Below are positions 55,384-64,000 of a stretch of 64,000 nt of DNA, in pieces. The stretch is from Nematostella vectensis (lineage: Eukaryota > Cnidaria > Anthozoa > Actiniaria > Edwardsiidae). Made by a program: the position numbers and the translations under genes. The DNA lies in assembly GCF_932526225.1 (NCBI RefSeq), contig NC_064034.1, positions 14,582,887 through 14,646,886 on the forward strand, written 5' to 3'. How positions within the stretch are numbered: the first letter of the stretch is position 1; every line of letters starts with the position of its first letter. The notes below the pieces were generated by a model. The model saw only the letters and a list, made by a program, of their open reading frames with translations, did no database searches and was not told the origin of the DNA.

Positions 55384-56083
55384 ATGATAAAGAATAGGAT
55401 GACTCGCTTACGGTTAGGTTTTATAGCTATTATCGTCTCGACGATGTTTCTAACAACATTTGTTTTAAAAGGTTTGAATCCTAAACAAACAGATTTCATT
55501 CCTGAGCAGTATGCCCACTGGGTTGAATCAGAGGTAGAACCGACTGCAAAACCCTTCTGTCGGTATATATTGGAGTGCCTCTCACATGGTAAATGGAAAA
55601 AGAAGGCGTGGGTGACACCAGAACACGAACGAGATCGAGACAACAAAGACATTGCTCTTCGCGAGTTGCGAGATAAACCGGCAAAACTCTCGCCTCGATT
55701 TATTGCGGGTCAGAGTACGGTGCAAAAACTGGACCTACGTATAGATATGACCTTTCATCAGTTTGCGAGCCAGACAGTCCGACTACTTGCTGTAGCGAAT
55801 AAATAACCGGCCTGTGTGGTAACGGAACGAGCAACTGTAACTGCGAAGGGTGTACTGATTTCAGCGAAGTCATATCCGCCGAGTTGTACGACTGGGTTCC
55901 ACAGAACGAGGCGTGTGTAGTAAAAAAACTACTCAAGCGAAGAGGCTTGCAGAGTGGTTTACAAAAAAACTCGACGCTTTCTTCCTAGTCGGAGACTCAC
56001 AAATGCGGCATTTCAGTAATGCTCTTTTAATCCTTTTTACCAATGATCCAGAGCAGGGAACTGTATCCCCCAACTCCGGCTAG
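55384..56083 (+). pseudogene. SGNH/PC-esterase-like type II membrane protein, truncated
   Basis: The first frame starts MIKNRMTRLRLGFIA with an anchor helix (LGFIAIIVSTMFLTTFVL), then a Cys-containing stem (FCRYILECLSHGKW). After a shift near 55,805, a second frame reads CGNGTSNCNCEGC and, after another shift near 55,955, FFLVGDSQMRHFSNALLILF. GDS-x-MR is block I of SGNH esterases, with the nucleophilic Ser, as in NXPE and PC-esterase-like enzymes. It stops at 56,081-56,083, before the remaining catalytic blocks. Probably a host Golgi/cell-surface carbohydrate esterase family copy, now broken. Confidence 0.5.
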
Positions 56084-59000
56084 ATAGCCAATCACCGACT
56101 AGTCACTTCAATTAAAGATTCGTCCGACCTCTGATATATAAACGGGCCCGCGACTTCATGTCACAATCCGCTAATCGAGCATACTTTACGAAGTCCTCAT
56201 TAGCAACCTAGCGAAAAACAACTGACGAAGGTCTCTTCATTAAGAGTCCGAAACCGGTCTTGTAAACGCTATAACCGCCCGCCGATTTTTCATCAAACGA
56301 TGACATCGGAAGGCACCTTAGACGAGATGAGCGAGCCCTCTCTCAGAAAAAGCCAGATTTAGCCTAAGTGCACTTTGAATTCTACGAGTTACAGTGGCGA
56401 TTCTCGGCAGCCTCAAATCTTCCTGTTTGATTTTAAGAAATCTATTAAAACAGGAGTGAGCTGTACTGCAGATATGTCCTAAATAACTCTAAGAAACTTT
56501 ACATGCACAAAGAAAGCGCTTATGTCAGGTCGAGCAACGCTCCCATAGACGTGAAACATTAAAGAACGACAAATTCCACCACAAAGACATATAATATGTC
56601 ACCTAAGGTTTTTGTCACCTCATAAACCACGTCTAGCGTATATCGTCCTCCGTAGATCCATTTCTGCGGCATATAACGCTCAAGCAAAAGTGTAATCTCA
56701 AAGACACTACGCACTTTATTTACTTCATCAGAAGTCTATAAAAGGGCGAAAGATTCATTGATTTAAAGATCTTTGATGTCCATAGCTTACTGAAACTTTT
56801 CAGTACACGCATTCTCTCCTCTTGCCACCCTCTTAGTTATAAGAAGGGTTTGTGTCTAGGGAGATGGCCTAGGTCCGTTGAGAACAAATTCCTCACTTGC
56901 CACCTTCTAAGCCGAAATCCGCAACTTATTCTAGATACGGTTACGCGATTTCACAACATACATAACGGCGAGTGTTGAATTCACGGACAGGCAAAATGCG
57001 TTTTGAGGCAAACATGGCATCTAATAAACGAATCTAAACATTTTGTCATGAGGTTCCACCCGGCTAAACAGAATCTTTTGAAGATTCTTATAAAAAACTG
57101 GCAACTTATCACGGATCTCAGCCTCATACGGCTAGAATCTTTAATGAACCTATAGTCTGTTATAGAAAGGAGAAACCGCTTATAGACTTTTAAGTCAGAG
57201 CCACAATCTCCCATAAAGGACTAGGTATCAAAGCAGATTTATTTACAATTGTGGCGGGTGTGGCTGTTGGCAATATTACACAACTTAAAAATGGGGACCG
57301 CAAAGCACTGTTGGAAAGCTTGGATACCCCTGACTAGGTGCAGCTGTGTTTGACTTTGACGGGCTGTATAAAACTCAGAATAGGGGGGGAGGTATCTGTT
57401 TTCAGTCTGTTTTTTTGTAAATTCAGGTAAAAAAAAGCCAGGAGTCAATGGGTTAAATCTTTCAGAAAAACTCTTGTGGTTAAGATTATGCTGCCACTCA
57501 AACAGTCTATTATTTTCCTGTAATAATAACAGTCTGTTATTTCGCTGCAATAGATATAATTATATGAAATGAAAAGGAAAATATCCTGAAGTTTTTCTTT
57601 TATCTGCTACATTTTTAAATGTGTTTTGCTACTCAAAAAGCTTGATTGTTAACTTTTGTTTACTGTAAAATATCTTAGTTTACACAACTCCCTATTATAA
57701 TTATCATTTTTTCACTTAATTATTATTGAAGTTTATTAACTGCAAACATGCTACTCTTACTATTAAATATTAACTGCAGGTATTGGCCTGCCAAAATATA
57801 GTGTATTAGAAGCACCTCTGAATGGTGTCAACATTTTTCTTTTAAAGTCTGTATTTGTTCCTAACTGTTGAAACAGTCCACAAGATCCAGCAGGATAGAA
57901 GTTGTCAAGTGGTTTTCTTCCTGAACTTATTTGGCCCATTTTGTGTACATTCATTTTTGCATGGTGTTAACACAACATTTTTTTGGTGCAAGGCCAGATT
58001 TTTCTCTTCACGGACTGAAGCAGGACACCAACAAATCAAAGCTTTTAAATCCTGGTTATCAAAGTCATAGTATGAAAGCTATTGACTTTTGCCTAGATTC
58101 TCAACATCTTATCAAACCAGGAAAATAGACACAAACTGGGTATTTTGAAGCTAAGTCAAGGGAGTTTGTAGCTATATAGGGTGAATCATAATCATCGCAC
58201 AATTGGCACAATGATAAAGAACCATTCAGCAACTAAAGGAAACGGATCACAATCCATAGATCCCATGTCTATATACAAAAAAAAGGTTAGGTAAGTCTGA
58301 GAAAAAATCTTATAATATTTGATAAGGGGCCCAAGCACCAGGAGTCCATTTCCCCAATTGATCCACAATATTTCAAGAGCCTGAAACTGTTTGAGTGACA
58401 CCATCATCTTTCCATCAATAACTCTTTTGAAATATTTTACAAGGGCCATTACTATAATGATGGCAAGTCTTATTACAGGCCAGGATGACAGATATGCATG
58501 CTTTAAATGCACTCCTGGCTTTTTTTGCAATGATTTGAAATGTTATTATGATTTCTGGACAGCCAAGAGGTCAGTCAAAAGAAAGTCAAATTTGAACAAA
58601 TTTAGATACCGCAAGTATGTAATACTTTAATTATTCATAACAGATTATAAGTTAAATGAGTAAGTAGCAAGTATCAATTTTTTAATTAAGCTTAAAAATG
58701 GAAACAAAATTTACAAAAAAAAAACACAAAAGTAATGCCTTTTATGTTAGTATACTTTTACATGTTTTTTTTACAATTTCTTACCAGATCAGGGCAAGTT
58801 GAGTCCGTGGCAGGTCATGAGTGTTGGTATTTATGCGCATCATGACTAAATTCTTTCTTATACAAACACAATTACTTACAGTTTTGAAGAGCTGGTTTAA
58901 AATAAATGTAAAACAAAAAACAAGACATAAACTTCCGTATGTTACTTCTTACACTATTGTTAGTTAACTAGCAGTATCCAACTCCTTATGAATGATAATA

Positions 59001-59280
59001 TGGCCTCTCAGCGAGAAAATTTCGAGATCGAAACAAATGATCACTTATTTCCGAATTTATTGCTTTGCAAGAGCAAGAAAAAATGTCCTCGTAACAAAGT
59101 TTGAGTCCACTTATTGATAAATAATTAGTCCAAGGCTAGTGAGAAAATGTTTTTCTATCTGTGGCTAAAAGGCTTCAGAAATTAGGAGGCATATGACGAT
59201 GTAGGAAGACTTTGAAAAGCAAGCGTCGTTTCCCCCTTCTCGACCGCCATTTTTCCTTGAGACAAAGTCAAATTTTTCCG
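56084..59280. other. Noncoding region; one hammerhead-like motif, otherwise nothing recognised
   Basis: Frames of 60-110 codons on both strands have no family features and read as shadows of AT-rich DNA. CTGACGAAGG and CCGAAAC near 56,221-56,258 frame a possible ribozyme-like hairpin (see findings). Confidence 0.5.
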
Positions 59281-59282
59281 CC

Positions 59283-59388
59283 TGTTATCTGATTGGCTAA
59301 TCCGTGCGTCTAAAAATAGCCTGATCCTATGAAACGCCGTGACACTTATATAATACAGATGATTACCCTTACTTATGAGCCCCTGAAT
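59283..59388. repeat. Partial copy of the small inverted-repeat element of 30,868-30,970
   Basis: TCTAAAAATAGCCTGATCCT, GTGACACTTATATAAT and ACTTATGAGCCCCTG follow in the same order and spacing as in the right arm at 30,893-30,970. Confidence 0.85.
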
Positions 59389-59559
59389 AGATACATTAAT
59401 GTCTATTCAGAGCCTAAAAAAATAGTTCTTATTTAGTTACATTTTTGTGTCTACACAATATCTGCTAAAATTCATTTTATTTCTTTTATTTAATGCTCTC
59501 TACTCTAGTAGCATAGGCCTTGTGCATATCTTTATTTACAAAGACCAGGGAGTGAGAGT

Positions 59560-59845
59560 AGGGAAAACCTACAGTTTGTGTGAGTAGAGAAAACTTACAG
59601 TATGCGTGAGCAGGAAACACTTTCAATACGTATGAGCACAAAACACCTATAGTATGTGTGAGCAAGTAACACTTATAGTATGTGTGAGTGGGGAACACAC
59701 TTATATGTGTGAGCAGGGAACACTTATAGTATGTGTGTGCAGGGAAAGCTTATTGTAAGTGTGAGCAGGGAACACTTATCTTATAGTATGTGTGTGCAGG
59801 AAAAAAAATTTTAATATTTGTGAGCAGGGAACACTTATACAGGGG
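59560..59845. repeat. Minisatellite, GTGTGAGCAGGGAACACTTA-type unit
   Basis: Eight to ten imperfect units of about 26-36 bases with TATAGTATGTGTGAGCAGG and GAACACTTA. A stray half-unit occurs at 59,999-60,018 (CTGCTTATAGTATGTGTGA). Confidence 0.85.
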
Positions 59846-61200
59846 TTTCAGGTTAACAGTGGTCCATAAGTAGGGATGGAAGTTGTTTTATTTTATTAGT
59901 TCAAATAAAACTTGAATTGACTTTTTGTTTAAAAAGTAGCTAGTGCTTGGAAAATTCTAGCTGGCTGTTCTGCAGGCCTCAGTGCCTTAATGAAACACCT
60001 GCTTATAGTATGTGTGACTTTTTTGAAGCCCATCCCCCTCCTGAATGAATGCTGCTGTCTAAACTGTGATTTCTCTATTCTTATCTTATGTTTTAGTAAC
60101 ATTTATGACAGCAAATCTTTAGTGGTTAAAAACTTTGTCTTGGATTTTTTTAAAGGTAAAAATTTTCTATACTATATGCTGCAAGAGTGGAGTAGGATAT
60201 AAGGATGGTGTATTAAAATGTTTGTATTTACAAAAATCTGTAGTTGCATTTTCTATTAATTTGGTACTTAAACTTAGTAAAAGTGTTTAAAGAGGGACTG
60301 GAAATGTTCATCATGGGTTTTTTGGGCATGAAATGTTGGGCTCCCTTGCAGCAAAGATCTCCTGAAATCTCTTGGTCTTCAAAGCTACACTCAATGAAAG
60401 GACTATGTAAAATGCCAGGTACATTTATGAGTCCCGATTATTTTATGTAGAAATGTAGCAAATAAGGAAATATCTGTTCAGTATCAGTTGTTTATCAAAT
60501 GCAGCTAACACACTTAAAGCTTGTAACCTCCTCTTTGCTATTGGTAGATAATATCATATTTATCATTATATAAATAATACTAATATCACCAATATTTTTG
60601 GGGTTAGCTGCAAAAGAAGTGGATTGGGAGAGGGAGGTCTAGCATTTCATTACACTGGGGGAAAAAATAAGATCAAATATAGGATCAAGCATTTCATTAC
60701 GGTGGGGAAATAAATAAGATCAAATAAAATATAGCCCGGACTATGCATTTTTAACAAGTTGTATGTATGCAAGGCGGGTGGGAAGGATATATAAAGCATA
60801 CAAAGGTTAAGTTTAATATTATGCATCTTTTTATTCTAAAATAATGGAAAACTCTAATCTTCAGGGGGGTCATACCCTTATCTGCCCAAGGATTCTCATA
60901 TGAAAATATTGTGATAAAGCTGGCTCCGCTTTTAGGCAGTGCCTAAATCTATATATTTAGTAAAACTCATAACAAACACCGAACGTGTAACGCACACGGG
61001 AAGTAGGTCCCTGAAGTACATTAGACTAAGGATATCGTAGATATTCCAAGTGATTAAAGCAAAGCGGCTTACATTAGTGATTTCTTTGACGTCATATATA
61101 TTCGTTTGTTGTTTATAACAAGTTAAGGGAAAACAAACAAAACAAAAGTCGACAGATTCCAACGTTTCGGACTTTACTTGCATTCCTTCATCGAGCGGGT
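59846..61200. other. AT-rich intergenic, no gene recognised
   Basis: No coding signal. A short direct repeat, AGCATTTCATTACn-TGGGG, occurs at 60,641 and 60,688. A partial copy of the TTTAGGCAGTGCC palindrome is at 60,918-60,960. Confidence 0.5.
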
Positions 61201-61229
61201 ACTAAAGGTAACAGGTAATTTCGCCCACG

Positions 61230-61520
61230 TTGTTGTATCGCTCACGTATATCGCGCTGCTTTAGAAAAATCAAAACTAATGAAATACTCATGACGAGACG
61301 CAAACGACTTTAACTGTAAGTACCCCCAAAGGAATGTGTGTATGGTATATCCATAAAACAAAAAAGAAAAGAATCGGTACATATCATAACTTTTAGAACA
61401 TATTAGAACCCCTTTAGTACCGAATTGCGGTGGTTTCACCCAAGTTGTTGTATCGCCCACGTCTTTAAGAGTAGTTTCGCCCACGCATCAAGAGTTGCTT
61501 CGCCCACGCATCAAGATAAT
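61230..61520. repeat. TTTCGCCCACG short repeats
   Basis: The words TTTCGCCCACG, TTGTTGTATCGC and CGCCCACGCATCAAGA recur, two of each within about 300 bases. Not a gene. Confidence 0.6.
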
Positions 61521-61724
61521 GTTCACAGTTTTTACATTACATTAGAGTATCATAATCCCGTGAAATACACCTTAGCGTATTTATCACTTGTACACTCGTA
61601 TCATTGTTTTCTTTTGGCCTGGCTAGACTACTACACTAGACTAACACCTCGTGTTGCACCGAATCTTTGAGGATACAGACCCAGTGGTATTGATACAATT
61701 ATTTTCTAAAATGTCTCTGTTTAT

Positions 61725-61910
61725 TACACTTTACGCGATCTTTACGCAGAATGTAAAGATGCGTAAATTGTTATCACCCTTAACGCCATTTTTACGCAGA
61801 ACGTAAATATACGTGAATGTTTATCACCCTTTACGCGGAACGTAAAGAAGCGTAAATGTAGGTCAGCCTACACGCACATTTACACACATGCATAAAGGTG
61901 CGTAAATATG
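61725..61910. repeat. TTTACGC/GCGTAAA mirror-type repeat cluster
   Basis: Three to four imperfect units alternate TTTACGCAGAACGTAAA and GCGTAAATGTTTATCACCC, so neighbouring words pair as hairpins. Noncoding. Confidence 0.7.
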
Positions 61911-63250
61911 GATTTTCGTGCTGTGTTATCCCTTTTGCACCGGTTACCGTCATTTGTACTCTCCGACTTATCGTCTTCCCCATCAGCCTCCGACTCATCG
62001 TCTATGCATTTGATGAACTCCCCTTATCCACTTCCAATATCATTCATCCAATATCATCATTCCAAGCAGGGCCGGAAACAGGGGGGTCGGATTGGGTGGA
62101 TATCCACCCCCTCTTTTTAAGTTAAAAAGAAAGTCGAAAGAAAATAAATATCTGTGAGACGGAAGGTACTCTCCATGTGCCTTCGCCTGCTTTGCTGACG
62201 CGACAAATCCAATTAAGCGTGAAGTATTGTTAAGTCTATGTGACCTACCAAGAACCACTGGATCAGTTATAAGCCGTCTATCCGGCCATTATCCACCCCT
62301 TATTTTAAAATCCTGGATCCGCCCCTGACGCTTCATCCTCCTACTTTACCTCCTTTGAAAGGCCACTTTCACTTTCTGGCCCTTCGCTCCTAGCGTTCGC
62401 TACAGTCCTCCGTGCAAAGGAAATGGCATCGACTTGATCTCCCTTTAATATCCACTTCTAGCAGTTGAGCTTCTCGTTCTCTATGTATAGATCAAGGACC
62501 GACACCTTTAGCTTCTTGTGCTTGCCCTCTCTATTGGGTTGTACCCAGTTATAGTTATCATACTTTTTCAACTTTTTCAACTTTTTATTCGTCTCTCAGC
62601 CTTCTCCTTGACTCTTTACTCTTTCTTTTCTTGAACACATACAGGCGCGTACCCAAGATTTGCTGAAGGGGGGCTGCGTATTCATATGGAAAAAGCATAG
62701 TATTTGAAGAATGGCTGGAGAGGGCCGCGCAGTCATGGTCTAGTATGAAAAAAGCATAGTATTTGAAGATTTCTTAATAAGAAATAACCCACTTTTCTCC
62801 CCTAAAGGGAGGGGGATGCGCGCACCCCGTGTACGCGCCTATCATGGGCCTTTAAATGACGATGGTGATGAAGAAAAAAGTCACCTAACCCTCGGCCATT
62901 GTGACTCATCAGAGTCACCGGAGAAAATTGGACCATATTGTAATAAATCCTACTCCATGCCCATTTATCTGACTATGAGTTTTAGAATATGATGTAATTA
63001 TATTATATAATATATATGAAGTAATTAAAGATGTTAATTGCACAACGGCCAGTCAATGGTTGACTCGCAAAGTAACACAACTATGTAGATTAATGAGTTC
63101 CATGTTGGGGTTTATGTGATGGAGCAAAGAAATATTCAACAAAAAATATTTGTTCAAAAAAATTTGGACCCTCCCCTAAGAGATGTGAAAAAAATTTGGA
63201 CCCTCCCGCAAAAAAATCAGAGCTCCCCCCTTCCATCCCGCTAAATAATG
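61911..63250. other. Intergenic; remnants of GGGCGGATCC-type small elements
   Basis: At about 62,069-62,328 the outer words GGCCGGAAACAGGGG and CCTGGATCCGCCCCTGA, with GGTGGATATCCACCCC inside, suggest one nonautonomous element. At 62,660-62,770 TATGGAAAAAGCATAGTATT occurs twice. No gene is supported. Confidence 0.45.
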
Positions 63251-63256
63251 ACACGT

Positions 63257-64000
63257 CCCTTATGGATGCGTTTGTATAAGTCTGCTATGCACGATTCACC
63301 TGTTCACAAAACACACACAAGAGAATAAAAGCCCACTGGAAATTACCTCTATTCCTTTGTCTTTTTTTGTATCTAAGTCCGTGTAATCTTTATCATTGTA
63401 GGAATGCGACAGAGGCGTTTTCATTGCATACTGTTTAAATTTCATAGTGACTAAGTCGGCAACGGCTTTTTTCCTTTGTATCGCCAGCCAAGCGGAATAA
63501 AAAAAGAGGCCTCTGCTAGCAGGGTAATGATGAATGTGTGATCAAGCTGAACATGAATAGAGTAATTGGATGGAATCATTGGGGTTGGATTGCAGTGTTC
63601 TAGCCATCACGTATAATTATGAAACCCTGGTTCCAGGATCTCCTTCCTTCTCTTCCTTCATAGCATGAAACTCGCCAGTGCGCCAGGAACAATACGATTA
63701 TTGTATAGAGTTTTTTTTCCTGCAGTTGCCGTCGAGGATGTTTAAATTCCCTGGCAGTTATGGATGCGTTTGTATAAGTCTGCTATGCACGATTCACTGA
63801 TTTACAAAACAAACACAAGATAATAAAAACCCACTGGAAATAACTTCCATTCCTTTTTCTGTTTTTTTTTGTATCTTAGTTTGTTAGTGCGAGTTGCATG
63901 GCAATGTAATCCTCATCATTGCGGGAAGAAGACAGAGGCGTGTTTAAATTTCATAGTGACTAAGTCGGCATCATGCCAGCATAGCCAGCATGTTTTTTCC
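63257..64000. repeat. Direct duplication with an offset of about 500 bases
   Basis: The block starting TTATGGATGCGTTTGTATAA at 63,259 recurs at 63,758 with moderate divergence. Both continue through CCCACTGGAAAT and GACTAAGTCGGC; the second copy runs to the window edge. Noncoding. Confidence 0.85.

Overview
The window looks like animal nuclear DNA, most probably from a cnidarian and plausibly an anthozoan. It is AT-rich and repeat-dense, and it is dominated by decayed mobile elements with a few intron-containing host gene remnants. The taxonomic call rests on recognising protein families as ones I associate with cnidarian genomes. No database search was possible.

Region 1 (1 to about 9,260) is visibly more GC-rich than the rest. 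It holds a degraded integrated dsDNA virus-like element of the Polinton, adintovirus or Polinton-like-virus type: helicase with an HNH domain, retroviral-type integrase, several small membrane proteins, FtsK/HerA-type packaging ATPase, double-jelly-roll major capsid protein (truncated), and several lineage-specific virion-type proteins including an open 512-codon frame. Most genes carry stops or frameshifts. GC-rich direct repeats and a palindrome sit at the right-hand edge.

Region 2 (9,400 to 11,270) has tentative exons of an unrecognised secreted, Thr-rich host protein. From 11,278 to 19,185 there is a second virus-like fragment, perhaps bounded by related inverted ends. It carries a collagen-like fibre module, a fibre or knob-like protein, a homologue of a region-1 gene and a VLTF3-like late transcription factor, and it sits beside a DIRS-type retrotransposon (12,320 to 14,517).

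Region 3 (19,200 to 27,000) contains a broken type II membrane glycosyltransferase-like gene, a 107-bp minisatellite, and a 4,487-bp DNA transposon (22,178 to 26,664). The transposon has 113-bp terminal inverted repeats, a TA target duplication, and a frameshifted gene of a Cys-tailed family that I cannot assign to a known transposase class.

Region 4 (27,000 to 31,600) has two LINE reverse transcriptase remnants, one nested in a small inverted-repeat element, and an array rich in TGACGTCA-type palindromes. Region 5 (31,780 to 38,587) is a multi-exon DUF229/sulfatase-like gene with an N-terminal membrane anchor. Two one-base frameshifts and an internal deletion filled by a duplicated segment indicate a pseudogene or a local assembly fault.

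Region 6 (40,900 to 52,800) has a second DIRS-type element, a Ty3/gypsy retrotransposon with two 152-bp LTRs, and a nearly complete L2/CR1-like LINE. Region 7 (52,800 to 64,000) is mostly noncoding. It has diverged direct repeats, a dispersed promoter-like repeat shared with 43,190 to 43,640, a truncated SGNH/PC-esterase-like membrane protein gene, minisatellites, two hammerhead-like motifs and a terminal 500-bp-spaced duplication.
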